Part shown: positions 30,310-40,308 of the stretch, piece by piece | How positions within the stretch are numbered: the first letter of the stretch is position 1 | Layout: every line of letters starts with the position of its first letter | Assembly: GCA_013287205.1 (NCBI GenBank) | Contig: JABDEE010000003.1 | Coordinates: 1-54,295, forward strand | From: Alphaproteobacteria bacterium | GTDB taxonomy: Bacteria; Pseudomonadota; Alphaproteobacteria; UBA9655 | Direction: 5' to 3' | Length of the DNA stretch: 54,295 bases | The notes under the pieces: generated by a model | Database searches by the model: none | What the model was told of the DNA's origin: nothing | Seen by the model: only the letters and a program-made list of their open reading frames with translations | Made by a program: the position numbers and the translations under genes

Positions 30310-30869
30310 CGCGTAACATCTCTCTGTAACGTCCACTTCTTAGAGGAATTCTCTTTGAGAAGTGCCTTGGCTTCTGTTTTGAGATCACCTTGCTTGGCAA
30401 AGGTCTCGAGCACGTAAGAGAGACTGACGTGTCCACTCATCCGATCATGAAGGAGTGTTTGAGCTGATTGGGAAGGGAAAGGCTTGGCGAGCACAAAGGT
30501 CGGCACAGACGTAATGTTAAACAAGCTAAAGAGCTCAGGATCAACGCTGAAACCTACACCAGACTTTGCAATAATCTCTTCAAGCGCAAGGGCTGTCTTC
30601 TTGTGGCTGCCGTCCTTAAATCCCCGCAGGACAAGAACCCCTCCCCAAACTTTCGCGTCCCGCGCCAAATTGAGAAGTGCCTTTTGTCCCAATGAGAAGG
30701 AAACGAAGATCAGAAGAGGGGGAGGTGTCCCTGAAATAGACGTGCTTTCCGCCGCATTAGCTTGGAGGCTATGGCGGAAAGCTTCTTCTTGTAGCACAGG
30801 ACATGCTACAAGTGAAGTCATATATATTGATGATATTATGCAATAAAAACAATATCTTGGTTTTTTCAT
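30306..30869 (-). CDS. trbC: Conjugal pilus assembly protein TrbC
   Basis: LLIFVSFSLGQKALLNLARDAKVWGGVLVLRGFKDGSHKKT...SVPTFVLA. Confidence 0.88.
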   Translation of the reverse strand: MKKPRYCFYCIISSIYMTSLVACPVLQEEAFRHSLQANAAESTSISGTPPPLLIFVSFSLGQKALLNLARDAKVWGGVLVLRGFKDGSHKKTALALEEIIAKSGVGFSVDPELFSLFNITSVPTFVLAKPFPSQSAQTLLHDRMSGHVSLSYVLETFAKQGDLKTEAKALLKENSSKKWTLQRDVTR

Positions 30870-32260
30870 AATATACAACAGTTCCTTTTTCTCCAAATCA
30901 AGTAGCCAAAATCCTCTCCTTTGTAGGGAAACTCTCGTCCAGACCCCCAAATGGTCTCGGTTCGCCCAAGAGGATTGCACGCCATAGGCCCTGTACTGTT
31001 CGGACGGGGATAGGTCATCTGTGTTTTGTATTGAGACTTTTTAATCATGGGCATGGGGTACTTCTGACAGAGACCCTCACGTCCACTTGTGCCCCAAAGC
31101 AGCATCTCCCGGTGGAGCTTGGCCATAAAGCGTGTCGTCATGAGAAGACTGGATTGCACGCCCCCATTATGGGCCGGATTATTGCCCGTGAAGGGATATG
31201 TACTCCCCTGACATCCGGCACACCAAAAGAGGAAGTCTTGCGGAAACCCCACACTTGCTGAAGCACAGTCGGCAGAACACGCCGCTTGCGCAATTACGTT
31301 CCCAAAGGCTGCTGCTTCAGGGTTCAAGATGAAGGAAAGTTCATCTGCATTCCACAGAGGATCGAGCTCTGTGAGATAAGCCACGTCAAAGCTTTGTTGT
31401 TCAAGACAGATAAAATCAACCAAAAGCTCAAGCCAATAAATGACCGGATACACGTACCAATGCACCTGATAAAAGCTGTTCTGTCCTCGAGCGTCTCCCC
31501 TTTCCCCATGTGTCCCATAATTGTGAACAGCGCTTCCCATCTTGAGTCCTCCCATGCTCACCATGCAAAAAGGAATACGTGTGACATCCACAAGACGCGC
31601 TGGCTCCCAAAAGCCAACAGGAATGCCTGGAACAAGCGGAATGGGAGGACGAGGACATAGACAGGGAATTTGAGCAGGGTTATCCGTATCTTGACGTCCG
31701 CCCGTCTGGTTTACCTTCACAGGGCCAATGGAGACCGGAAAGATGCAACTCCAGCAAATGTCTGTGATGGGGTTGACAAAGCGCCCGACACAAGCTTGAC
31801 TTGGTGCTGACCCTATGAGGGTCACACCAACGATAACAACATGGAGCAACCAATGTATGCCTGGTTTACCAACACGTCTTTCTAATTTCCCTCGTGTTCT
31901 TTTACCTGTTTCCTTATCTGTTTCCTTTTTGTTTTTTTCATCTCCCCTCCAAGCGGATTCTCTTATCCAAGGACCGCTTCCCAATTGGGCCTCGCTCGAA
32001 GAGTCATTGATCTTCTCCCCTGAAGAATACGTGCTCAAGGCTCTTTTTTTCATCGGTATGGTGGGGCTGATCCTCTTTCTCTTCTCTTTAATAAGAAACC
32101 CCAAAAGACTGCCTAAACTCTCAAAACGAGAAGTTCTTCTGTTGCTTCTCAATCGACGGAAACGGCGACGTATGCTCATATATGATCCTCTTAAAGCAGA
32201 TCCTCTCCAAAGGTTGTGACTGTGCGTAGACGGATAACAATTGATGTGAGGGGAGGTCAT
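30866..32260 (-). CDS. traU: Conjugal pilus assembly protein TraU (N-terminal extent uncertain)
   Basis: SQACVGRFVNPITDICWSCIFPVSIG...NPAHNGGVQSSLLMTTRFMAKLHREMLLWGTSG; about 150 aa before this is atypical. Confidence 0.88.
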   Translation of the reverse strand: MTSPHINCYPSTHSHNLWRGSALRGSYMSIRRRFRRLRSNRRTSRFESLGSLLGFLIKEKRKRISPTIPMKKRALSTYSSGEKINDSSSEAQLGSGPWIRESAWRGDEKNKKETDKETGKRTRGKLERRVGKPGIHWLLHVVIVGVTLIGSAPSQACVGRFVNPITDICWSCIFPVSIGPVKVNQTGGRQDTDNPAQIPCLCPRPPIPLVPGIPVGFWEPARLVDVTRIPFCMVSMGGLKMGSAVHNYGTHGERGDARGQNSFYQVHWYVYPVIYWLELLVDFICLEQQSFDVAYLTELDPLWNADELSFILNPEAAAFGNVIAQAACSADCASASVGFPQDFLFWCAGCQGSTYPFTGNNPAHNGGVQSSLLMTTRFMAKLHREMLLWGTSGREGLCQKYPMPMIKKSQYKTQMTYPRPNSTGPMACNPLGRTETIWGSGREFPYKGEDFGYLIWRKRNCCIL

Positions 32261-32961
32261 GACTTTGACTCCACCCTCACCTCAGTAATCCGGAGTCGCA
32301 AACCTTCCTGAGATACGCGAGCGGGGACATGTTTAATGCCAAGCTTCTTCGTGATGATTCCTCCTTGATCAAAGAAGACGACTTGCTTCCATGTTTCCGC
32401 CAATTTTAAAGGCGCCCCCTTGACAAGGATAAGTTTTAGGCGTCTTCTGGAATCATGCATGGGGTGAGGTAAGGCTACCTCTCCGAGCTGCTCTTCAACC
32501 CATGCCTTCTGATCTGGGTCATCCCCGTCAAAGAATAAAAGGTCGCAAACCATTGAGACGGTCTCAAGGGGATTGATACGCGTGCCTTTTTTGGCAAAGG
32601 CTTGGCCCCGATGATCTTTCAAATCCTTTGGCACTACATAGGTGGGATCCTTATAAAACACACGTGTTTCGAGAGCTCTCAAAAGTCCCGCAATAGGCTT
32701 GGGACGTTCCACAGCTTCTCGTGTTTTTCGTGTGAGCTCTTGGGCGTGTTTCTCCAGTTCTCCACTGTCTTCCAAAGTTTTAAGCTTGCGTTGAATAAAC
32801 GCAATTGGATCTTCTTCCTCAATATCTGCAATAGTTCCATGAACGCCGAAGTCTCGTGCGTGTGCAGGGGTTGATAACCAGAAGTCAGGCGTCAGGAGAA
32901 AACCAATTAAGAACCATTTCCTGAACCCTGGCCCCTGACGCCTGTTTACTGATATTGCCAT
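32257..32961 (-). CDS. traW: Conjugal pilus assembly protein TraW
   Basis: Signal peptide; ARDFGVHGTIADIEEEDPIAFIQRKLKTLEDSGELE. Confidence 0.85.
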   Translation of the reverse strand: MAISVNRRQGPGFRKWFLIGFLLTPDFWLSTPAHARDFGVHGTIADIEEEDPIAFIQRKLKTLEDSGELEKHAQELTRKTREAVERPKPIAGLLRALETRVFYKDPTYVVPKDLKDHRGQAFAKKGTRINPLETVSMVCDLLFFDGDDPDQKAWVEEQLGEVALPHPMHDSRRRLKLILVKGAPLKLAETWKQVVFFDQGGIITKKLGIKHVPARVSQEGLRLRITEVRVESKS

Positions 32962-33434
32962 ATGGCTCTCCCCCATATTTTGGCGATTGGCACCAAACCA
33001 AACTCTTCATAACGAGAATCAAAACTCCGTGGATGATCGCCTGCGACAAAGACAAATCTTTCAGGAACAACCTTTACTGTAAGAGACGTTAAAGGGTGTC
33101 TCTCTTTTGTTTCCTTCAAGAGAGTCAGAATGGCGTTTCCAATATGAATTGTATTGCCTTCTCTCAGGATCTTGTCTCCTGGAAGACCAAGGATGCGTTT
33201 GGCAAAATCCTGTTCTTGTACATGTGCAACGTCATGATTTTTGATCGAAACAATGTCTCCTCGCTTGAAGGATACATCTTTCACAACAATCAGGTAACGG
33301 ATACCGGTCAAGCTGTTTGAGACGCATTCCAAAAACTGGGTTTGGCGCGCAATCCAAAAAAGGAGTCCGCTCAAGGCAAGTAGAATGACTGCTCCCTTTA
33401 AAAACCCTTTCAGGGCAAATTGTGATGGTTTCAT
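32946..33434 (-). CDS. S26-family conjugative transfer signal peptidase
   Basis: FKRGDIVSIKNHD...AKRILGLPGDKILREGNTIHI...VFVAGDHPRSFDSRYEEFGLVP. Confidence 0.88.
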   Translation of the reverse strand: MKPSQFALKGFLKGAVILLALSGLLFWIARQTQFLECVSNSLTGIRYLIVVKDVSFKRGDIVSIKNHDVAHVQEQDFAKRILGLPGDKILREGNTIHIGNAILTLLKETKERHPLTSLTVKVVPERFVFVAGDHPRSFDSRYEEFGLVPIAKIWGRAIWQYQ

Positions 33435-35881
33435 TGCGATATCCCCGCAACCCTTTGAATGGCTTCTTTCAGATGCACTCCTTGAGAGACAAGATGTTGA
33501 ACGGCTGTGAACTCCTCGGCCTTTGTCGAATAGAGGATTTTTGAGAAGTCATCCAAGAAAAGTCGTCCCACAGCAAAGCCTTTGGGGCCTTTGATCATGA
33601 TCTCGGCGTACTTGCCTTGTTCCGTATGAAGTGACCTCAATGTCCTCTCCATGGCTGGGTCCATGACGAGGCGTTTGGAGTTCTTAAGAAGTTCAATCGA
33701 CTCATCCTTTTGAGAGAGAAGACACATCCAGTCCGAGTTATCAAAGGCCGCTTGAGCTCCGGTCGTTGCATAAAAATCATTGATAGATTGCGTTCCCACA
33801 ATGAGCCCTCCATAGTATTTACGGAGACGCCTGGCAGCGGTTTCGATAAAGACACCCGATTGTTTTCCCCTGAGCATATCCCACGCCTCATCCAGAATGA
33901 GACAGGAGGGCGTCTTACGGTCCCCTCCATAAACAGAGTTTGTGATCTGCAAGATCACCATCTGTACAATGACCGACTGGAGGTCTTTGCGCTCTTTGAG
34001 TTCCTCAAGCTCCACCACAACCAAATTGTCAGACAAATCGATATTGGCAGGCCCATTAAAAAAGCGGCCATAGGTGCCCTTTTCCGTATAGGGATAGAGG
34101 CGCTCCCCTAATGTGACGGCTGTGGGGTCATAATGATCCAGAAGAACTTTGGCCACATCAGAAATCGTGGCTTTCGTTTCTTTCTCCGCCCAAGCCTCCT
34201 GAATCGCTTGTTCCAGATAGGTGTCCTCAATATCGCGCGTACCTTCTTTAGGAGCTGCCATGAGAGAGAGGATGGGCTTCAACATCGAGAGCGCATCAGA
34301 AGTCGCTTCCGAATCAGAGACGGGAATCGATGAAAAAGGATTAATACAAACGGGATTATTGGATGAGAACTCAACATAGGTCCCGCCCAAAAGCTTGGCG
34401 GTTTTTTCAAAAGACCGTCCCACATCCAGAACAAAGACACGTCCTCCCATACCCAACATACTGGTCATAAGCTCTTGCATAAAGACGGACTTGCCCGATC
34501 CCGATCGTCCCACCACAACCGTGTTGTAGTTGCCATGCGTGTTATCAAAAGGACTCCAATAGAAGAGCTGACCACGACGGCCTGCAAGGAGCAGGCCAGG
34601 TGATTTTGTGCCCTGCCATTCACCTTGAAGGGGCATGAGGTTAGCCGGTTCATGACTCAAGGTGGTCTTTGTCTTTTGGAACTTTTTGCTATCCTCATAC
34701 CCGCCCTCGCCCCAGGTCATGGGCAAACAGTTCAAGAAAGAGGGCAGCTGGAGATACTTGTCCAAGGCCAGCTCCCACCGTTGAGAGCGGTAAAGATTAA
34801 AGAGAGTTTGCTCTTCACGGGCTATTTGGGAAGAGTCACACAAGAGGCCTACCTGATAGCGTGTGCGAACCAATCTCTGTCCTTCTTCAAACTTCTCTCT
34901 CACATAGCGCCATTCCTGCTCTTCCTTTCTCAAAGAGGGCACGTATTTTGCAACGGGGCTATTTGCTTGTTTTTCCACATTACCGCATTTGGCGAGCATG
35001 CGAGTTTTGAGGGTTCGCTCATCACAAACATGCACCCCATAAGAGATAAAAAACCCTCCTTTAAGGCGCAAAAACTCATCAAAAGGATCTCCAATCAAAA
35101 GATTCATCGCACTTAAATGCCAAGCATGCGGAAACACCCGTGGCGTGTAGAGGCGTAAGCTAAGTTGGCCGTCCTCTCCTCCAAATTTGAGCTCCGAAGG
35201 TTCAACGCAGATCCGTGTGCTTGGACTCATTACTTGATTAGAAAGAGAATCATGAGGGTTCCAGATAAGAGGAAGCGTGTCAGAAGTTCCGTTGTTCCCA
35301 ATTCTTTCTTTGATAGGATTCAAGAGTTCATCAAGACCTTGCAAAAGATCATGGGCATTCCAAACGCGGGTGGGCAAACCCCACCCTTTGAAGGTTGTTA
35401 ACAGCTGTTCTCGCAAAGCCAGTATAGGCTCAATGGAGGACGCTGACGGTTCACTATAAGAAATCAGAAGGCGAAACGTTCGCACCCCTTGGCCGCATGC
35501 AAGATTTCTTAAATAGGCACACCGCTCAGAAGAGAGATCTTGCAACGCCTCTGATCTCCCCCTCCGAGCTCGCTCCCAAGGACGGAGCCAGGTCTCAATC
35601 CTGGAGCTTGCAATGAGGAGACACTGCAAATTAGATCCTTGTGGCAAGGCATGCTGGAAGAGGCCTGTCAGTTGACGCGGAATATCCTCTCCACAGCCAA
35701 CTAACGGTAAGGTTTCAATCACAAATCCAACGTTTGAGCAATTGTGAAACGTTTGCGTCTCTGGATCAAAACTCCGATAAGGCAAGAGGTCGCCTAAACT
35801 GTGAGACTGAAGAAACTCATTTGCCAAACGAATCGTGTATGCGGAAGGTCCAAAAGTGTTTCTCTCAAGCTGCATGAACAT
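33431..35881 (-). CDS. traC: T4SS ATPase TraC (VirB4-like)
   Basis: Walker A VVGRSGSGKSVFMQEL; SCLILDEAWDMLRGKQSGVFIETAARRLRKYYGG. Confidence 0.93.
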   Translation of the reverse strand: MFMQLERNTFGPSAYTIRLANEFLQSHSLGDLLPYRSFDPETQTFHNCSNVGFVIETLPLVGCGEDIPRQLTGLFQHALPQGSNLQCLLIASSRIETWLRPWERARRGRSEALQDLSSERCAYLRNLACGQGVRTFRLLISYSEPSASSIEPILALREQLLTTFKGWGLPTRVWNAHDLLQGLDELLNPIKERIGNNGTSDTLPLIWNPHDSLSNQVMSPSTRICVEPSELKFGGEDGQLSLRLYTPRVFPHAWHLSAMNLLIGDPFDEFLRLKGGFFISYGVHVCDERTLKTRMLAKCGNVEKQANSPVAKYVPSLRKEEQEWRYVREKFEEGQRLVRTRYQVGLLCDSSQIAREEQTLFNLYRSQRWELALDKYLQLPSFLNCLPMTWGEGGYEDSKKFQKTKTTLSHEPANLMPLQGEWQGTKSPGLLLAGRRGQLFYWSPFDNTHGNYNTVVVGRSGSGKSVFMQELMTSMLGMGGRVFVLDVGRSFEKTAKLLGGTYVEFSSNNPVCINPFSSIPVSDSEATSDALSMLKPILSLMAAPKEGTRDIEDTYLEQAIQEAWAEKETKATISDVAKVLLDHYDPTAVTLGERLYPYTEKGTYGRFFNGPANIDLSDNLVVVELEELKERKDLQSVIVQMVILQITNSVYGGDRKTPSCLILDEAWDMLRGKQSGVFIETAARRLRKYYGGLIVGTQSINDFYATTGAQAAFDNSDWMCLLSQKDESIELLKNSKRLVMDPAMERTLRSLHTEQGKYAEIMIKGPKGFAVGRLFLDDFSKILYSTKAEEFTAVQHLVSQGVHLKEAIQRVAGISQ

Positions 35882-36269
35882 TCCCTTTTTTGGGCTTAAG
35901 TTCTCTCAAATGCTGAAGATCTCTCTCCTCATCTGGTATCATGAACGCACCTGGGCCCCACCAAATCTCATGTGACTCTGAAGTCTTGCACGAGGCATGG
36001 CTCTCCTGCTCTCCACAAGAGAGGCAGCTGTCCCCACAACACGACGTATCTGCAGACATGTCTGGAGACGTGTTTACAGAGTCAACAGAAGCGACAAGGG
36101 CAGGCGGCGGTAACGTTCCTTGATTCACCATGGCGTTCACTTCAGAGATGGACTTACATTTGGCACCTTCTCCTGGGGGACATTCGAAGCCTCCCTCATA
36201 AATGCCCATACAACCGGTAAGAGTGAGAGGCAGCGTAAGGGAGAGGGCAATTCGTTTTGTGTTTCTCAT
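35865..36269 (-). CDS. traV: Lipoprotein TraV
   Basis: Lipobox LTLTGCMGIYEGGFECPPGEGAKCKSISEVNAMV; operon position. Confidence 0.85.
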   Translation of the reverse strand: MRNTKRIALSLTLPLTLTGCMGIYEGGFECPPGEGAKCKSISEVNAMVNQGTLPPPALVASVDSVNTSPDMSADTSCCGDSCLSCGEQESHASCKTSESHEIWWGPGAFMIPDEERDLQHLRELKPKKGNVHAA

Positions 36270-36271
36270 GG

Positions 36272-37585
36272 CTAATATCCTGTATTGGGAGTTGGAGAGG
36301 GTTGAGGAGGGGGACTCGGATAAGAAGACCGTGTTTGCTCTCTGGCTTTCATCATGTCATCGCGAACACTTTGACCTCCGATAAAGGTGCCTTCTGTAAA
36401 GACGATATCGATCACTTGCCCTGCTGCGATTTGAATCACGGGCTGGAGTTGCTCAGCCCGGTCGATGTAGTATTGAGACAAACGGTCCAGAGCACTCGTG
36501 GCCCCTTGGGCCATCCCCCCTCCAAACTGTTCCCCAAGACTGGGAGGTTTCACATTCGCAGAACCTCCTGGCACAAATGGATTCACCATAGCTTGCCTAT
36601 TTCCCGGATTTGCCACATTGCTGAGACCTGCAAACATCCCGCCAATGAGACTTCGCGTGAGAAGCTGTCCATCTTTGGACGCCACAATCCCTCGGATGCC
36701 AGCTTTTCCGTCAGACCCTGCAACGTATCCCGCTACTTGGGTCTCAATGATTTCGCCCGTCTTTTTATCAATGCAGGTCAGCTTTTCAAGACGGGCATAG
36801 ACCCGCTCTGAAGACAGATCTCCAAAGGCCCCCGCCGTACAGTGACAATCTTTCAGATCACTTTGGAAGCGGCGGGGTAGCGTGCCGTGATCAATGAGCC
36901 TCAGGAGCATAGGTCTCGGATCAGCGGACGCATTCATGGACGCTGATGCATCAAGCCCTGAAAGCAGCATCGTCTTTGCAAAGGCACCTGCCGGAATGAG
37001 TGTATCAACTGTCTTAAGCTTTTTAGGTGCTTCTGTGAGATTGAGAGTCACTTTTTGAATGGAGGGCTTCTCAAGAGAATCTCCACCTCCATTTTGAGAG
37101 AACGAGTCTTTGCCAGGAGATCCTTGTCCTTCCAATCTCTCCATCAATTTGCTTTCAAAAGACAGGAGGCGCGTTTCCATGTCCTGGATGAGTGTTTTCT
37201 CGCCTTCCTCCTTATCTTTTTTGAAGGTCTCAAAGGATTTGGAAAGCTCCCCTACCGCATCCGCTACCTTTTGTGTTTGGGTCTGCATTTGATAGCGCCA
37301 GGCTTTTCCTGTTCCTGCGGTGATTGAGCCACTTTCAATAGGGGTGGGGTCAGCTTTTTTGGACTCCACAGACACGTGAACGTTAGGGTGATCAAAGAAC
37401 ATCCATAACGCCCCCCACGACAGAAGGAGGCACCCCATTAAAAGCCCTATCAGTTTGAACATCTGCAGTCGCCGCGTGCCTGAAGCACTTAAAGGTGTCA
37501 AAAAGCTTGCCACCCGTGCTTGTGAAGATTGGGCTACCCTTTTTAGTTTTGCATACGGTTTAGAGAGGTGTTCTTGCAACGACAT
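36272..37585 (-). CDS. traB: Conjugal pilus assembly protein TraB (VirB10-like)
   Basis: Single N-terminal TM, IPAGAFAKTMLLSGLDAS, QVIDIVFTEGTFI. Confidence 0.9.
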   Translation of the reverse strand: MSLQEHLSKPYAKLKRVAQSSQARVASFLTPLSASGTRRLQMFKLIGLLMGCLLLSWGALWMFFDHPNVHVSVESKKADPTPIESGSITAGTGKAWRYQMQTQTQKVADAVGELSKSFETFKKDKEEGEKTLIQDMETRLLSFESKLMERLEGQGSPGKDSFSQNGGGDSLEKPSIQKVTLNLTEAPKKLKTVDTLIPAGAFAKTMLLSGLDASASMNASADPRPMLLRLIDHGTLPRRFQSDLKDCHCTAGAFGDLSSERVYARLEKLTCIDKKTGEIIETQVAGYVAGSDGKAGIRGIVASKDGQLLTRSLIGGMFAGLSNVANPGNRQAMVNPFVPGGSANVKPPSLGEQFGGGMAQGATSALDRLSQYYIDRAEQLQPVIQIAAGQVIDIVFTEGTFIGGQSVRDDMMKAREQTRSSYPSPPPQPSPTPNTGY

Positions 37586-38357
37586 AGATCTGTGCTCCTT
37601 TGCCAGGTTTAAGAACGGTTGTGGGATGACGGACGGCAACAATGTCTGACGCCTTGAGATCTCCCAGTTGTATTGTGCCATTCATGATGCTTTCAGGACC
37701 GGCCAGAATCAGAGGAATGGAGTCGGTATTCTTGATTTCAAAGACGAGGCCTCGGAGTCCGTCTTTGACAAAACTTGCCCCCTCTTTCAAAGAATCAACG
37801 CCTCCCAGTTCACGTACCAAAAGATAAGGACTGTTCCCCTTTTTGAGGGTTTTGAGAGAAAGTGGAATTTGCCTGTAGCCTAAAGGAATCCGGTTCTCTT
37901 CACAGGCTGTCAGGAGAGACGCGATATCCTCTCGAGAGAAGGCAGAGATGTCTTTTGAGAGTGTTCCCTTTGAAAGGGTTCCCTTTTCTTTTCTCTTTAG
38001 GTTTTCCGTCTCTTCTTCTACCTCTAGAATCACCGTCTCTGAAGATTTATCTTTGGGGATCAAGCGTAAATCTTGGGTATGACCTTTTTCTGTTGTCAGA
38101 GTCAGGCTAATGGTTTTTGTGGGCCGGATAAAGATTTGGCCTAATGTGTCATCCGTCTCGAGCGTATATGCGTTGCTCTCTCCAAACACATTCAGGATGC
38201 GGTCTCCTTTGACCGCAATTCGTGTGTGATCATTTTTAGAGACGGAAAATTCAAGCACGTTCTCTTCATCTAAAATGTGATGTGACCCTGCATGTCCATC
38301 GCTGCTCAGCAGTAGAAGGGCGAGAATCCCGCATAGCGATTTAGTGTTCTTCATCAT
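37560..38357 (-). CDS. traK: Type-F conjugative transfer secretin TraK
   Basis: Signal peptide; NDHTRIAVKGDRILNVFGESNAYTLETDDTLGQIFIRPTKTISLTLTTEKGHTQDLRLIP. Confidence 0.88.
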   Translation of the reverse strand: MMKNTKSLCGILALLLLSSDGHAGSHHILDEENVLEFSVSKNDHTRIAVKGDRILNVFGESNAYTLETDDTLGQIFIRPTKTISLTLTTEKGHTQDLRLIPKDKSSETVILEVEEETENLKRKEKGTLSKGTLSKDISAFSREDIASLLTACEENRIPLGYRQIPLSLKTLKKGNSPYLLVRELGGVDSLKEGASFVKDGLRGLVFEIKNTDSIPLILAGPESIMNGTIQLGDLKASDIVAVRHPTTVLKPGKGAQIYVVARTPL

Positions 38358-38928
38358 GTTCTCCTGTGGTCGTTTCTGAAAGGGCAGCACTTTTGGCACT
38401 CTCCAGAAGAAGGCCTGTGCCTCTGTCAGCAAACTTAAGCTTTAGAAGGGCTTGAGAGCTCTTAACCTCTTTGGCCGCAACGTAGCTTGTCAGTGTGCCC
38501 TTTACCTCAACCTCCAATGTGTCAGGCTTTGCCATCACGCTTGAAGGCTTAAAGTGAGTGGTCAGCTGTAGACTTTCGTATTGGGACTTCTCCTCCAAAA
38601 ACTGCTTTTCGAGTTGTCCATAAGCTTCAGGCGTTGCATAACGGAGCAACACCTGATGGTTATGGTTAAGATTAGCGGGTGAGAGATCCAACAAGAGCTT
38701 GGCCATGTAAACGCCTATCTCCTCCAGATACTCTTTTGAAACCTCATCTCCCTTAATCCAAAAGGATTTGGTGATGTGGGGCGGAACCAGAATAATCTTT
38801 TGAGATTTTCCCAATACCGCCACACTTAAAATCACGGTCGTCACACTTAAGACCACAGAGATCCCAATCCAGGAATTCCGTTCAGCAAAAATCCTTTCTA
38901 CCGTTTGTTTTTGAAACAAAAACCTCAC
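38341..38928 (-). CDS. traE: TraE (VirB8-like)
   Basis: VRFLFQKQTVERIFAERNSWIGISVVLSVTTVILSVAVL...SFWIKGDEVSKEYLEEIG; GTG start overlapping traL. Confidence 0.88.
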   Translation of the reverse strand: MRFLFQKQTVERIFAERNSWIGISVVLSVTTVILSVAVLGKSQKIILVPPHITKSFWIKGDEVSKEYLEEIGVYMAKLLLDLSPANLNHNHQVLLRYATPEAYGQLEKQFLEEKSQYESLQLTTHFKPSSVMAKPDTLEVEVKGTLTSYVAAKEVKSSQALLKLKFADRGTGLLLESAKSAALSETTTGEHDEEH

Positions 38929-39212
38929 CCGATGACCTCCCGAATGTGGGACGGAACATAGAGCTTCATGGTTCTCTTTGAGGTTGGCAAATGCCAATAA
39001 AGCGCATGCAGAAGGCTTGCCCCTTCGTTCTTCTTCTTGAACGCTCGGTACACCGAGAGAAGTCCTAATCCACCCACAACACCTGTCACGTTCCAACCCG
39101 CATAAAATCCAATGATGACAGGACCAATAAAGGTAAAGGCCTCATCCTTATTAATCCCTAAAAACCGTAAAGGCTTATCAAGTCGATTGAGGAGATAGTT
39201 TTCTTGTTCCAT
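38925..39212 (-). CDS. traL: TraL (VirB3-like)
   Basis: LLNRLDKPLRFLGINKDEAFTFIGPVIIGFYAGW. Confidence 0.88.
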   Translation of the reverse strand: MEQENYLLNRLDKPLRFLGINKDEAFTFIGPVIIGFYAGWNVTGVVGGLGLLSVYRAFKKKNEGASLLHALYWHLPTSKRTMKLYVPSHIREVIG

Positions 39213-39224
39213 TTTGATCTCTCC

Positions 39225-39569
39225 TCAAATGCACATGGCAAATGTGGAATTCACCCAGGTGTAGGCAAAACCATATAAAACACCAGCCCCAATACCTACG
39301 GCCACAGGCACAAAGCTTGATTTGTAAAAAGACATCACAACAGAGACCGAAAGTCCCACCAGCATAATCACATGCATGACGTTCCCATTAATCAGTTGTG
39401 CAAGACGGTTAGCACTTGCTCCCATCTCAGCGCCTGCGTTCAGAGCCATAGCGTCTTGCGTTGCGAGCAGCACAAGGGCTGCAATTGAGAGAGGGAGAAG
39501 GTTCCCTTTAAAAGGGGTCTCTTTCAAAGAGTTTCTGTTGATGTTGTTTTGGGACATTGAGTTTTTCAT
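39225..39569 (-). CDS. F-type pilin-like protein
   Basis: 114 aa, signal sequence with DAMALN cleavage region, two hydrophobic helices, first gene of the tra block. Confidence 0.65.
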   Translation of the reverse strand: MKNSMSQNNINRNSLKETPFKGNLLPLSIAALVLLATQDAMALNAGAEMGASANRLAQLINGNVMHVIMLVGLSVSVVMSFYKSSFVPVAVGIGAGVLYGFAYTWVNSTFAMCI

Positions 39570-39582
39570 GTGTTTTGTTTCC

Positions 39583-40038
39583 TTAATGGAGTGTGTGGGG
39601 GGTATCTAGATTTTCGAGATTCGTGTCTTGAGGGTCAACATCAGACTCTTGGAAAGGCTCTTGCTGCTCGTTTTCTGAGAGAGTGGTAGAGGTCAGCTCC
39701 TTCGCAGATCTCAGGAGCTGAACCCCGCATTTAGGGCCTAAAACGAGGACTTTCGCTGTACGATACTTTGTGCCATTCTTGTCCTGTCTCTCATGGTAAG
39801 AGAGCTGACCTTCCACAAGAATCTTGTCCCCTTTGTGAAAGGACGCTTTTGTATAACGCACCATCCCTTCCGAAAGGATGCTCACCGTGTGCCAGCTGGT
39901 CCATTTTTGCCATTGGCCTTTAAGATCTTTCCATGAGGTATCTGTAGCCAAAGAGAGGATTGCCATTTCTCCATTCTCTCTGGTCATGTGAAACTCAGGG
40001 TTTTCCCCTAAATGTCCAATTAAAAAAACTCTGTTCAT
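39583..40038 (-). CDS. ssb: Single-stranded DNA-binding protein
   Basis: MNRVFLIGHLGENPEFHMTRENGEMAILSLATDTSW...KGDKILVEGQLSYHERQDKNGTKYRTAKVLV. Confidence 0.9.
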   Translation of the reverse strand: MNRVFLIGHLGENPEFHMTRENGEMAILSLATDTSWKDLKGQWQKWTSWHTVSILSEGMVRYTKASFHKGDKILVEGQLSYHERQDKNGTKYRTAKVLVLGPKCGVQLLRSAKELTSTTLSENEQQEPFQESDVDPQDTNLENLDTPHTLH

Positions 40039-40206
40039 TTCAGCCCCTCCTTTTTGTCAGGGTGTTATTGGGAGATGTCTTGAGTGGTTTCATCGTCCTT
40101 TTTGTGTTTAGGTTTGCGCTACTTTTTAAATTGATCATGCGCTTCTTTATTTTTCGGTTGTTGATGTTTTTCACGAGCCTAATCCTCATCAATAGGTTTT
40201 GTTTTG

Positions 40207-40251
40207 TTTTCTTCTTCCTCTTCCCCTCTTCTTTCCTCCTCTTCTTCTTTT
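40207..40251. repeat. 45-bp polypyrimidine/polypurine tract with mirror-symmetric ends
   Basis: ttttcttcttcctcttcccctcttctttcctcctcttcttctttt; outer 11 nt mirror each other. Confidence 0.8.
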
Positions 40252-40308
40252 GAGTGCCTCTGAAAGAGAACTCCCTTTGAAAGGGGGCACCCTTTGAAAG
40301 GGAGCTTC

